Positions 52,302 to 61,051 of a stretch of 64,000 nucleotides of DNA are shown here, one piece after another. The position numbers were made by a program, and so were the translations under genes. Position 1 is the stretch's first letter, and every line of letters begins with the position of its first letter. The notes under the pieces were generated by a model that saw nothing but the letters and a program-made list of their open reading frames with translations, was not told the DNA's origin and did not search any database. Source of the stretch: Streptomyces sp. NBC_00353 (GTDB lineage: Bacteria > Actinomycetota > Actinomycetes > Streptomycetales > Streptomycetaceae); the NCBI RefSeq assembly GCF_036108815.1, contig NZ_CP107985.1:1426001-1490000 (forward strand), written 5' to 3'.

Positions 52302-53531
52302 TCAGGGGTGGCGGGGTTGGCGCAGACGGCGCATGGACCGGCCGATGCGTGCGCGCCACCTGCCGCGTCCGCGCTGCCAGGCGCGGGAGCGGCGGGTCGC
52401 GCCGAGCTCGGTGAACAGTGCGTCGTAGGTCGCGGCGATGGGGACGGGGTCGAAGCGCTTGGAGGCTCTCCGAGCGGCGTCTCCCATGCGGCGGCGGGCG
52501 CCCTCGTCGTCGATGAGGTCGAGCAGCGCCGCGGCGAGCGCCGCGGCGTCGCCGACCGGGACCAGGAGGCCATCGACGCCGTCGTGGATGATTTCGGCAG
52601 GGCCGAGCGGGCAGTTGGTGCTGACCACGGGGACTCCGCAGCGCATTGCCTCGACCAGGGTCATGCCGAACGACTCGGCGTCGGAGGCGCTCGCCACGAT
52701 GGATGCCTGGGCGAACTCGGCCTCGATGTGTGCGGTCGCGCCCATCAGGCTTGCCCGCCCGGCCAGGCCGCGGTCGTCGATGAGGTCCTGAAGCCGGTCC
52801 TTGTCGGTGCCGGTGCCGTAGATGCGCAGGGACCAGTCGGAGCGCTCGGCCGCGACCTTGGCAAAGGCCTCGATGAGCAGGTCGAACCGCTTGGCACGGA
52901 CCAGGCGTCCGGCCGCGGCGATGACCTGGGTGCTGCCGGCGGTGGGCGGCACGTGGGGTTGGGGCACGCTGTTGGCAATGGTCTGGATGTGCACGCCGGG
53001 CAGGCGCATCCTGGTCCGGTAGGCGGTGGCGTCCGCTTCGGTGGTGGTGATCACGGCGTCCAGGCCGCGATAGTGCCGGGCTAGTTGGCTGCGCAGGCGT
53101 GTGCTGTGCGTGTCGTGGGTGAGGTGTTCCTGGGCGATGCGCAGCGCGTGGCGGGGCGCGAACCGCGCCAGGTAGACATTGATGCCGGGGCGGGTTCCGA
53201 TGATCACGTCGGCGTCGCAGGTGCGCAGGTACTCCTCAGCCCGCAGGTCGGTGAGACGGCTGTATTGCTTGTGGCGCTTTTCCGCTGAGGGGAAGGACTC
53301 TGCTGGCTGGTGCAGCCGCGGGTCGGCCGTGTCGGCGGCGTCCTTGCGCAGGTCGACGAGCGGCACCAGGGTCATCCGCTCATCGATGGTGAACCGGGGG
53401 CTGGTCCGGTGGCGCAGCATCGAGACGATCGTCACCTCATGGCGGTCCGCGAGCGCCGAGGCAAGATTGAGCGTGGTGCGGATGGTGCCGCCGATGCCGT
53501 AAACGTTGTGGATCAGGAAAGCGATCTTCAC
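52302..53531 (-). CDS. GT4-family glycosyltransferase
   Basis: This 409-residue GT-B enzyme has an N-lobe starting KIAFLIHNVYGIGGTIRTTL (acceptor side). Its C-lobe has the nucleotide-sugar site: AAGRLVRAKRFDLLIEAFAK, YGTGTDKDRLQDLI and ASDAESFGMTLVEAMRCGVP (E-x7-E). It ends in a basic Arg-rich tail that may bind membrane. The GTG at 53531 has AAGGGG upstream; the sequence before it is unlike the family. It resembles enzymes making wall teichoic or poly-glycosyl polymers. Confidence 0.88.
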   Translation of the reverse strand: MKIAFLIHNVYGIGGTIRTTLNLASALADRHEVTIVSMLRHRTSPRFTIDERMTLVPLVDLRKDAADTADPRLHQPAESFPSAEKRHKQYSRLTDLRAEEYLRTCDADVIIGTRPGINVYLARFAPRHALRIAQEHLTHDTHSTRLRSQLARHYRGLDAVITTTEADATAYRTRMRLPGVHIQTIANSVPQPHVPPTAGSTQVIAAAGRLVRAKRFDLLIEAFAKVAAERSDWSLRIYGTGTDKDRLQDLIDDRGLAGRASLMGATAHIEAEFAQASIVASASDAESFGMTLVEAMRCGVPVVSTNCPLGPAEIIHDGVDGLLVPVGDAAALAAALLDLIDDEGARRRMGDAARRASKRFDPVPIAATYDALFTELGATRRSRAWQRGRGRWRARIGRSMRRLRQPRHP

Positions 53532-53605
53532 TCGCCGGGGCCCCTTTCGTGGCCTGGACCGTTGCGCTTCGCGTGGGGGCGCATGGCACACTCGGAACAC
53601 AACAA

Positions 53606-53625
53606 CGTCTACACAGCTGTAGACG
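53606..53625 (+). promoter_or_regulatory. Operator 1 of a tandem pair
   Basis: CGTCTACA and TGTAGACG form a perfect 8-bp inverted repeat with a 4-base CAGC centre. It lies in the divergent region between the glycosyltransferase (minus) and the regulator/MFS genes (plus), 49 bases before the regulator ATG. Confidence 0.7.
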
Positions 53626-53631
53626 CTGAAG

Positions 53632-53649
53632 TTTTACACGACTGTAGAA
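53632..53649 (+). promoter_or_regulatory. Operator 2 of a tandem pair
   Basis: TTTACA, CGAC, TGTAGA repeats the TACA-4-TGTA core of operator 1. Centre-to-centre spacing is 25 bp, roughly two helical turns plus a half. Two matching sites imply cooperative binding of a dimeric regulator. Confidence 0.6.
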
Positions 53650-53673
53650 GACGATTGAGGGAACGCAAAACCC

Positions 53674-54020
53674 ATGACTGCTGACGCCCGGGGACGGCCT
53701 CCCAAGCGGGCCAACGGTGAGCGGGTCGCCGAGGTCCTTGCCGTGCTGCAGCAGGCGGGCGAACCGCTGATCCCCGGCGAAGTCGCCGAGCGCCTTGGTG
53801 GCCCAAGGAGATCCGCCAGGCCAAATTCACCCTGGCCGAGCTGGAGGAAGAGGAACAGAGCCTGGAGCGGCTACGGCGCCGGCACCGCGACCTCATGACA
53901 CGGGACGTCTCCGGCGCCCCGGAGGCCGGCGAACGGCTGCGGCAGTGCGCGGCGGCCTGCGAGGACTACGCGGAACGCGTCTTCCGCGTCGTGCACGAGA
54001 CCCCAAAGGACAGCCGATGA
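53674..54020 (+). pseudogene. HTH regulator with apparent frameshift, coupled to MFS gene
   Basis: From the ATG at 53674 the frame reads GRPPKRANGERVAEVLAVLQ then QAGEPLIPGEVAERLG, a winged-helix N-terminus. Near 53795-53805 coding potential moves to another frame, which reads PKEIRQAKFTLAELEEEEQS, LERLRRRHRDLMTRDVSGAP and YAERVFRVVHETPKDSR. It ends at a TGA overlapping the MFS ATG (ATGA). Joined, the two halves would give a helical regulator of about 115 residues. The break is either a real mutation or a one-to-two base sequencing error. The operon-like overlap suggests that it regulates the exporter. Confidence 0.65.
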
Positions 54021-55207
54021 CCACCCGGCCCGCACCGCGGCGGCAGATGTGGCCCCTGTACGCGGCAGCCTTCACCACCGCCTTCGGCGCACACGGCGTC
54101 GCGGCCAGCCTCGGCGCCCTCTCCGGCGACGCGGTCACCTCACTCATGGTGCTCGGCGGACTGCTCGCGCTCTACGACGGGGCGGAGGTACTCCTCAAGC
54201 CGGTCTTCGGCACCCTCGCCGACCGCATCGGAGCCCGCCCCGTCCTCCTCGGTGGACTGGCCGCCTTCGTGGCGGCCTCCGCCGTCTATGCGGTGGCGGA
54301 CAGCCCCGGCTGGCTATGGGCGGCCCGCCTGGGCCAGGGCTCAGCCGCCTCAGCGTTCTCCCCCTCAGCCTCCGCGCTCGTCGCCCGGCTCAACCCGGCC
54401 GCCAAGCACGGCCGCGCGTTCGGCAGTTACGGGTTCTACAAGTCCATCGGCTACACCCTGGGCCCACTGCTCGGCGGCGTACTGGTGTGGGCGGGCGGGA
54501 TGCGACTCCTGTTCACCGTCCTCGCTCTGCTCGCCGCAGGCGTGGCGGCGTGGGCCGCCCTGGTCGTCCCGCACGTACCACCGCTCCCGCGCGCGAGGCA
54601 GACCGTCGCGGACTTGGCCAGGCGCCTCACCGACCCCGGCTTCCTACGGCCGACCGCCGCCCTGGCAGGCGCCACCGCCGCGCTCTCCGTCGGCGTCGGC
54701 TTCCTTCCCGTCTCCGGCGCGGCAGCCGGGCTCGGCACTGTGGCCACCGGCGCGGCCGTCTCGGTCCTCGCCGCATGCGCCGCAATCGTCCAGCCCAGGA
54801 CCGGACGAGCCCTGGACGCCGGCCGCCTCACCGCACGCACCGGCATCGGAATCGGCCTGCTCACCACATCAGCAGGACTGGCCTGCGCAATGCTGCCCGG
54901 GCTGACCGGCGTGCTGCTCGCCGCAGGACTGATCGGTATCGGTACCGGCCTCATCACACCCCTCGGCTTCGCCACCCTGGCCACCTGCACACCCCCCGAA
55001 CGCCTGGGCCAGACCATGGGATCAGCCGAACTCGGACGTGAACTCGGCGACGCCGGCGGCCCCTTGCTCGTCGCCTCAATTGCCACCCTGGCCACGCTCA
55101 CCTACGGTTACGCCGCACTCGCCCTGCTCCTGGCCGCAGGCCCGATGACCCTGCTGATCTCCCGCCGCCGAATGCCACCCGCACCGATCGGCACGCCACA
55201 CACGTAA
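54017..55207 (+). CDS. MFS transporter
   Basis: This 396-residue, 12-TM major-facilitator protein begins MWPLYAAAFTTAFGAHGVAA. It has GTLADRIGARPVLLGGLAAF as loop 2-3 motif A and SYGFYKSIGYTLGPLLGGVL as motif C, placing it among drug-type antiporters. The ATG overlaps the stop of the preceding regulator frame by four bases. Two operator-like palindromes upstream imply inducible expression. The substrate is unknown. Confidence 0.88.
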   Translation: MTTRPAPRRQMWPLYAAAFTTAFGAHGVAASLGALSGDAVTSLMVLGGLLALYDGAEVLLKPVFGTLADRIGARPVLLGGLAAFVAASAVYAVADSPGWLWAARLGQGSAASAFSPSASALVARLNPAAKHGRAFGSYGFYKSIGYTLGPLLGGVLVWAGGMRLLFTVLALLAAGVAAWAALVVPHVPPLPRARQTVADLARRLTDPGFLRPTAALAGATAALSVGVGFLPVSGAAAGLGTVATGAAVSVLAACAAIVQPRTGRALDAGRLTARTGIGIGLLTTSAGLACAMLPGLTGVLLAAGLIGIGTGLITPLGFATLATCTPPERLGQTMGSAELGRELGDAGGPLLVASIATLATLTYGYAALALLLAAGPMTLLISRRRMPPAPIGTPHT

Positions 55208-55455
55208 CCATGGGAGACGGGCGCCGCAGCACTCTGTCGGAGGTGCGGCGCGGCTCCTGACCGCGTTCGCAGCACAAGATGAGGCGCGCGCCTGAGCTGT
55301 GATTCGAAGAGCTGCTGGTGCAGCTCGGGGTGGTGGCGGTGACGGGGCTGCCGAATCTGCGGCTGCCCCGGGTGGTCAGCTGAGACGCGGGTGGTCGGCC
55401 GCGCACTGAGCGGGACCGGCCGCGCCCGGTACGGCAGCAGAGCCCCGATACGTCA

Positions 55456-55492
55456 GCAGGGCCCGGACCGCGCGTCGCGGTCCGGGCCCTGC
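55456..55492. terminator. Bidirectional terminator between MFS and DUF6243 genes
   Basis: A perfect 17-bp stem (arm GCAGGGCCCGGACCGCG) with a 3-base loop lies in the convergent space between 55207 and 55525. Confidence 0.85.
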
Positions 55493-55524
55493 CCCGTGCG
55501 GTGCCGCCCTGCGGCGGCGGTGCG

Positions 55525-55740
55525 TCAGCTCTGTGCGGTGTCGTCGCCCGCCTGCCCGGCGCCTTCAGCTGCGCGTGCCTTCTCGCGCATCTTGCGCACC
55601 AGCTCCGCCTTCCGGTCGGCTGCATCCTGGCGGTCGCGGTTGCGGTGCGGACCGTTGTTCTGCCGTTCGGCGCGGGACAGCTTCTTGCGCTGGCCGCCGC
55701 CCTGGCCCACGGGGTTGTTGATGTTCTTGCTGTCGGTCAC
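55525..55740 (-). CDS. DUF6243-family small basic protein
   Basis: This 71-residue hydrophilic protein starts MTDSKNINNPVGQGGGQRKK and has LSRAERQNN and KAELVRKMREKARAAE, the Streptomyces DUF6243 pattern (Gly-rich start, LSR, C-terminal helix). The function is unknown. GGAGAA precedes the ATG at 55740. Confidence 0.78.
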   Translation of the reverse strand: MTDSKNINNPVGQGGGQRKKLSRAERQNNGPHRNRDRQDAADRKAELVRKMREKARAAEGAGQAGDDTAQS

Positions 55741-56313
55741 GGGTTCTCCCGGTAATGATGTGAAGTGATCTACGGATTCATCGGTGGGGGACGGGCGGCG
55801 ACGTCGAAGGACGTCAGCAGGTGCCCATCACGCCCTCACTCGTAAATCGGCATCTGGAAGAACATGACAAAGACGTTACCCGGTTCCGTCGGCCCCGCAC
55901 ACCAACCTTTTCGGTTCACCGGCGTCGGCCGGGCCTTCGGCGAGCGCCCGGGGTCAGCCGTTTCCTACCGGGAATCTCAGCACCGCCAGCACCCGCCGGT
56001 GGTCGCTGCCCGCCCGGGGCAGGTCCGGATGGGCCTTCCTGGGCCGCCGCGGGCGTACTCAGTGGTCGCGAGCACACTGACGGCATGAGAGATCATCTCA
56101 CTTGCGCCCCGCCGTTACGGAACACCCTTTAACCGGCGGGGCCGCACCAAGTGAGGTGCAATTCACGCCCGACGACGGGAGCTGAGCGCTGTAGTTGACC
56201 CGTGAGCGTCCTACTTGGGCCGGCTGAGCGTTCTGAGTGGCCCGTAGACGGACCCCCCTGGGCGTTGATCACTTTGCTGACAGGGGTGGTGGCCTGCGGC
56301 AGGATGCGGACGC
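55741..56313. other. Intergenic stretch of about 570 bases, no gene recognised
   Basis: Only short, motif-free frames on both strands. Composition near 55830-55920 is more AT-rich than average, which may mark the promoter of the DUF6243 gene. Confidence 0.4.
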
Positions 56314-56520
56314 ATGACTCTCTTGTCACGCATCACCATGCCGGGCCAGGTCCGGTCCGTGGCTGCAGCGGGTCCAGGCGATTTCTTGATCGGCTCCCAG
56401 GGATACGGGGCATTCACAACGGGCCGCTATCGCCGGGATGGCGGCGAAACGGCCCGGTGGGCCAGTCATGGAGCGATGCTCGTCAACGGACAGGGCACCA
56501 TCTGCGGACCTGAGCTGGCT
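56314..56520 (+). pseudogene. N-terminal fragment of a possible beta-propeller-like protein
   Basis: The ATG begins MTLLSRITMPGQVRSVAAAG, then PGDFLIGSQGYGAFTTGRYR and RDGGETARWASHGAMLVNGQ. This is repetitive beta-strand sequence like the first blades of a propeller. Beyond about 56520 the frame enters a transposase relic on the other strand, so the gene seems truncated there. Family identity is tentative. Confidence 0.4.
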
Positions 56521-56640
56521 TGCGGCCCGGGCGGTCCGCGAGCGGGCGTCTGACCTGTAGCTCATTGCCGTCCATGCGCAGGTCCACACGCTCGGCGTCG
56601 GCGTAGGCGGACACATTCGCCAGCCTCCGCTGCCGTACGG
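56520..56640 (-). pseudogene. IS5-type transposase, central fragment
   Basis: The minus strand reads VRQRRLANVSAYADAERVDL then RMDGNELQVRRPLADRPGRK. This corresponds to the segment of a Streptomyces IS5-type transposase that follows the N-terminal domain (typically VRLRTLADVFAYAEAEGV). It continues where the fragment at 57632-57795 leaves off. The SDR gene lies between the two pieces. Confidence 0.7.
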
Positions 56641-56674
56641 CAGCGGGCAGCCGATCGCCGATCGACCGCGTACG

Positions 56675-57481
56675 TCAGACGCTCTTGTGGAACCCCGCGT
56701 CGACGGCGAAGTCGGCGCCGATCGTGCTGGCCGACCGCGGTGAAGCCAGGAGCAGGATGGCGTCCGCGACCTCCTGCGGGTCGATCAGACGGCCTGTCAC
56801 CTGACCCATCATCTGCGGGGCTATGGTCTCCATGACGGTGTCACGGTCGGCACCGGCCATTCCCGCGATGACGTCCGCGGCTCCCCCCTTCTCGGTCCAC
56901 CACGCGGTCCGCACCGCACCCGGGGAAACCGTGTTGACCCGAATCCCCTGAGGTCCGAACTCCTCCGACAGCGCCTTGGTGAGATTGGACAGCCCGGCCT
57001 TGGCGGCTCCGTACTCGATGTTGACGCTCGCGGGCTGGCGGGCCATACCGGTGGAGACGTTGACGATGGAACCGCCACCGCGCTCGATCATCCGGGGAAT
57101 GGCGGCGCGGGTCATACGGACGGTCGAGAACAGGTTGAACTCGAAGATGGCCTGCCACTCGGCGTCGTCACCGTCGAAGAATCCAGTGCGAGGCATGGTG
57201 ATACCGGGGGGCGGGCCGCCCGCATTGTTCACCAGGATGTCAAGCGCACCGAAGTGCCCGACCGCGCGATCGACGATCCGGCCCGGTGCATCCGGGTCCA
57301 TCAAGTCGGCCGACACATGGAGGAGCCCTACTCCCCCGAGGTCCTTCAGTTCCGGCGTCATCCGGCGAGAGACGGCCACCACTTTCGCGCCCTCTTCCAG
57401 CAGAGAACGGGTGACGGCCAGCCCTATGCCCTTGGACGCGCCGGTAACGATGGCGACTCGGTCCAGCAGCTTCAGATCCAC
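56675..57481 (-). CDS. Short-chain dehydrogenase/reductase inside a split transposase
   Basis: This 268-residue classical SDR has TGASKGIG near residue 14, VSRRM after strand 2 (NADP-type Arg), ILVNNAGGPPPG, NVSTG with the catalytic Ser, and YGAAKAGLSNLTKAL with YxxxK. PGAVRTAWWTEKGG is the substrate loop. The GTG at 57481 follows GAAGGA. It lies within an apparent 990-bp insert in an IS5-type transposase gene, so it was probably acquired or moved recently. It resembles 3-oxoacyl-reductase-type SDRs; the substrate is unknown. Confidence 0.87.
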   Translation of the reverse strand: MDLKLLDRVAIVTGASKGIGLAVTRSLLEEGAKVVAVSRRMTPELKDLGGVGLLHVSADLMDPDAPGRIVDRAVGHFGALDILVNNAGGPPPGITMPRTGFFDGDDAEWQAIFEFNLFSTVRMTRAAIPRMIERGGGSIVNVSTGMARQPASVNIEYGAAKAGLSNLTKALSEEFGPQGIRVNTVSPGAVRTAWWTEKGGAADVIAGMAGADRDTVMETIAPQMMGQVTGRLIDPQEVADAILLLASPRSASTIGADFAVDAGFHKSV

Positions 57482-57631
57482 GATTTTCCTTCTTTCGAAA
57501 CCGGATTCCCATCCCGCACGACACAGGAAAATGTCCTGGTACTCACACTGTTCCGAGCGGGTTCGAGGACCATGGTGCTCCGACTCCGAGAACCGGGCTG
57601 GCGCGATTCCGACACCGAATTTTTGGGCAGT

Positions 57632-57795
57632 CCCAGGAGTCGGGCACGCGAAGCCGTGCGCTGCCGGCACCGGGCGGACCTCCCGGATCGGTGCGGAGAC
57701 GGTGGAGCGGTCCACCCCGTACAGCTCCGCCGAGGCAGCGGGGGGCAGTCCGAGCCGAAGGTGCACCAACGTGGCCAGGTGCCGGACGATGAAGC
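57632..57795 (-). pseudogene. IS5-type transposase, N-terminal fragment
   Basis: FIVRHLATLVHLRLGLPPAA, then SAELYGVDRSTVSAPIREVR and PVPAAHGFACPTPG is the N-terminal helix-turn-helix region of an IS5-type transposase. Similarity stops at the PG (57632) and resumes at 56638 in the fragment at 56520-56640, in the same orientation. Together they look like one gene split by about 990 bp. Confidence 0.75.
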
Positions 57796-57897
57796 CATCT
57801 CACGTCACCTGCCGACCCCACCTATTGCCATCGCCCCCAAGGTCGTTAGCTTGGGAAGAGGGAATTGATCCATTGCTCCTCGTCCGAGGACGTGCCC

Positions 57898-60192
57898 ATG
57901 ACTTCGAGGTCCGCCGGATCGTGTGCGGCGCGGGGGCAGGCCAGGGACGCCGCTGATACCGCCGACTCGCACTATTCGTGGGTCGTGCTGTCCAACACCA
58001 CGCTGGGTGTTCTGATAGCCACGATCAACGCGTCGATCATGCTTATCGCGCTGCCGGACATCTTCCGTGGAATCGGGATCGATCCTCTGCAGCCGGGGAA
58101 CACAAGTCTGCTGCTGTGGTTGATCACGGGGTATTTGGTGGTTACAGCGGTGCTCGTGGTCACCTTCGGCCGGATGGGCGACATGTACGGCCGGGTTCGC
58201 ATGTACAACGCGGGATTCGCGGTTTTCACCGTGTTCTCGGTGTTGCTGTCGGTGACCTGGATGCATGGCACGGCGGGCGCACTGTGGCTGATCCTGATGC
58301 GCGTGGGCCAGGGTGTCGGCGGCGCGATGCTGATGGCCAATTCCAATGCGATCATCACCGACGCGTTCCCGCCCGACAGACGCGGCCTGGCGTTGGGACT
58401 GAACCAGGTAGCGGGCATCGCCGGCTCGTTCATGGGGTTGGTGCTCGGAGGGCTGCTCGCCCCGGTGGAGTGGCGCATGGTGTTCCTGGTGTCGGTGCCG
58501 ATCGGGGTGTTCGGCACGTTCTGGTCGTATCGGAAACTGCACGACACCGGCATCCGTCGGCCCGCCCGGCTGGACTGGTGGGGCAATCTGACCTTCGCTG
58601 TCGGGCTGGTCGCGGTGCTGGCCGGCATCACTTACGGCATCCAGCCCTACCGCGGGCACACCATGGGCTGGACCAACCCGTGGGTGCTGTCCGCCCTGGT
58701 CGGCGGCGTGGTCATGCTGGTGATCTTCGGCATCGTGGAGACCAGGGTCGCGGAGCCGATGTTCCGGATGAGCTTGTTCCGTATCCGTGCATTCACCGCC
58801 GGGAACCTCGCGAGCCTGCTGTCCGGGATGGGACGCGGCGGGCTGATGTTCGTCCTGATCATCTGGCTGCAGGGCATCTGGCTGCCCCGGCGTGGCTACG
58901 GCTTCACCGAGACCCCGCTATGGGCGGGCATCTACATGCTGCCGCTCACCGTCGGATTCCTGATCGCCGGGCCGATCTCAGGCTGGCTGTCCGACCGCTT
59001 CGGGGCGCGGCCGTTCGCCACCGGCGGCATGCTCGTCGCCGCCGGCAGCTTCGTGCTGCTGGCACTGCTGCCGGTCGATTTCCATTACGGGACCTTTGCC
59101 GCGATCCTCCTGCTCAACGGGATCGGGATGGGACTGTTCGCTTCCCCGAACCGGGCCGGGATCATGAACAGCCTGCCCGCGGACCAGCGTGGGGTCGGCG
59201 GCGGCATGAGCACCACCTTCCAGAACTCTGCGCTGGTGCTGTCGATCGGGGTGTTCTTCAGCCTGATCGTCCTCGGCCTGGCCGGCACACTGCCGCACGC
59301 CCTGTCCAGCGGCCTCGTCGCCCAGGGCGTCCCCGCCGGCGACGCGGACCGGCTGTCGGCACTGCCACCGGTCTCGGTGCTGTTCGCCTCGCTGCTGGGC
59401 TACAACCCGGTCCAGACGCTGCTCGGCCCGAATGTGCTGGATCAGCTGCCGGCGAGCCACGCGGCCTACCTGACCGGCCGTAGCTTCTTCCCCGCCCTGA
59501 TCTCCGGGCCCTTCGCGAACGGCCTGGACGCCGCGTTCATGTTCGCCATCGCCGCCTGCCTCGTCGCCGCTGTCGCCTCCTGGCTGCGCGGCGGCAAATA
59601 CGTGCACACCGAAAGGCCGACCACCGTCGGCACCACGGACTATTCCTGCCCGGCACTCCGGGGCCCGGAGGCGGCACACCACGGCTCCGTGACACCGGAC
59701 CGAGCGGCCGTCCCCGTCGGAACCCACGGGCTCGCCTCGGGCGTCGCACACTCCACCCCACCGACGGATCGGGCCAGTCGGCCCGAACTGCGCGAAGACC
59801 GACCTCACCCCACCAGGGACTCCCCCCTCGCGGCGTACGCGCTGATCGTCACGGCACATGGCTACCGCCCGGCCACGTACTCGATGACGACCGGTGGCGA
59901 CGGCCAACCCGCCGCCGCGGAAACCGCCCCTCGGACGAACGGGCAGATCGCCGGTGTGGTCCGCGCGGCAAGCCCGGACCGCCCACTGCCCGGGGCCGTC
60001 ATACGCGCCGTCGACGCGACGGGCAAGGTCGTGGCACGCACCATCACCGACCGCGACGGCAGGTTCCGGCTGACCGGCCTGCCCCGCCGCCCGTACTCGG
60101 TGACCAGGGCACCGAGCCCGACGACACCGCCGGATGGCAATGGCTCGGCCGGCGCCACCTTGCACCTCACCCTGGACGGCATGCGGTCATGA
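57898..60192 (+). CDS. 14-TM MFS exporter with C-terminal carboxypeptidase-regulatory-like tail
   Basis: The product has 764 residues. Residues 30-560 are a DHA2-type major-facilitator with 14 membrane segments: VLSNTTLGVLIATINASIML in helix 1, VTFGRMGDMYGRVRMYN as motif A, and QVAGIAGSFMGLVLGGLLAP as motif C. A hydrophilic linker (about 570-650) leads to a beta-rich tail: AAYALIVTAHGYRPATYSM, then GQIAGVVRAASPDRPLPGAV and GKVVARTITDRDGRFRLTGL. The last part is a carboxypeptidase-regulatory-like fold, preceded by the end of a probable first copy. GAGGA precedes the ATG at 57898. Confidence 0.87.
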   Translation: MTSRSAGSCAARGQARDAADTADSHYSWVVLSNTTLGVLIATINASIMLIALPDIFRGIGIDPLQPGNTSLLLWLITGYLVVTAVLVVTFGRMGDMYGRVRMYNAGFAVFTVFSVLLSVTWMHGTAGALWLILMRVGQGVGGAMLMANSNAIITDAFPPDRRGLALGLNQVAGIAGSFMGLVLGGLLAPVEWRMVFLVSVPIGVFGTFWSYRKLHDTGIRRPARLDWWGNLTFAVGLVAVLAGITYGIQPYRGHTMGWTNPWVLSALVGGVVMLVIFGIVETRVAEPMFRMSLFRIRAFTAGNLASLLSGMGRGGLMFVLIIWLQGIWLPRRGYGFTETPLWAGIYMLPLTVGFLIAGPISGWLSDRFGARPFATGGMLVAAGSFVLLALLPVDFHYGTFAAILLLNGIGMGLFASPNRAGIMNSLPADQRGVGGGMSTTFQNSALVLSIGVFFSLIVLGLAGTLPHALSSGLVAQGVPAGDADRLSALPPVSVLFASLLGYNPVQTLLGPNVLDQLPASHAAYLTGRSFFPALISGPFANGLDAAFMFAIAACLVAAVASWLRGGKYVHTERPTTVGTTDYSCPALRGPEAAHHGSVTPDRAAVPVGTHGLASGVAHSTPPTDRASRPELREDRPHPTRDSPLAAYALIVTAHGYRPATYSMTTGGDGQPAAAETAPRTNGQIAGVVRAASPDRPLPGAVIRAVDATGKVVARTITDRDGRFRLTGLPRRPYSVTRAPSPTTPPDGNGSAGATLHLTLDGMRS

Positions 60193-60283
60193 CCGAGCCG
60201 AAGCAAGCGTCCGAGTCCAGCAGCCGGGCGGCGGGTCGAAAGCCCATACGGCCCGCACCGACCCAGCCGTTGCCCTTCTTGGG

Positions 60284-61051
60284 TCAGAACCAGCCACCGT
60301 CGGCCTGGATGGTCCGGCCGGTGATGAACGAGGCATCGTCCGACACCAGGAACGAGACGACCGCTGCGATTTCGGAGGGCTGGGCCATCCGGCCGAGCGA
60401 ACTGGCGGTGCGGACAAGGGTGTGGAATTCAGTGTCGACGTCGGGATGGACGTAGTGGGAAGCCGCTTGAGCGGACATGTCGGTGACGGTTCCCCCGGGC
60501 GCGATGGCGTTGATGGTGATACCGCGCCTGCCGAGTTCGGCGCTGAGGTTGAGCGCGATGCATTCGACTGCGGCCTTACTCGACGCATAAAGGGCGTGGT
60601 AGAAAACCGCCTTGTGGGCACTCTGCGACGACGTGAGTACGATCCTCCCTCCTTCACCCATATGCCGTGTGGCGTTCTGGACGGCGAAGAACTGGGCTCG
60701 CGTGTTGATGGCGAACACACGATCGAAGTCGGCGGGGGTGACGTCGTCCAGCTTGCCGAAGTACTCAATTCCGGCGTTGCTGACCAGAATGTCGAGTCCG
60801 CCAAGAGCTTCGTCGGCCTCATCGGCCAGGCGCCGGATCTGGTCCGGATCGCTGACGTCCGCCTTGATCGCGACCGCGCGGCAGCCGTCGGCGGTAATCT
60901 CGGCAGCGAGCGCTTCGGCCGCGTCGCCGCTGCTCCGGTAGTTGATTGCCACGTCTGCCCCGTCAGCGGCGAGCCTGCGGGCCACAGCCGCGCCGATCCC
61001 TCGTGCACCACCGGTGACGAGGGCCTTCCTGCCTGTCAGCCTTCCGCTCAT
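60284..61051 (-). CDS. Short-chain dehydrogenase/reductase (FabG-like)
   Basis: This 255-residue classical SDR has TGGARGIG, NYRSS after strand 2, ILVSNAGIEYFG, LTSSQS, YASSKAAVECIALNLSAELG (YxxxK) and INAIAPGGTVTDM. It closes with SDDASFITGRTIQADGGWF, the C-terminal signature of FabG-like enzymes. GGGAGAA precedes the ATG at 61051. It converges with the 14-TM exporter, 91 bases apart. Confidence 0.9.
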   Translation of the reverse strand: MSGRLTGRKALVTGGARGIGAAVARRLAADGADVAINYRSSGDAAEALAAEITADGCRAVAIKADVSDPDQIRRLADEADEALGGLDILVSNAGIEYFGKLDDVTPADFDRVFAINTRAQFFAVQNATRHMGEGGRIVLTSSQSAHKAVFYHALYASSKAAVECIALNLSAELGRRGITINAIAPGGTVTDMSAQAASHYVHPDVDTEFHTLVRTASSLGRMAQPSEIAAVVSFLVSDDASFITGRTIQADGGWF

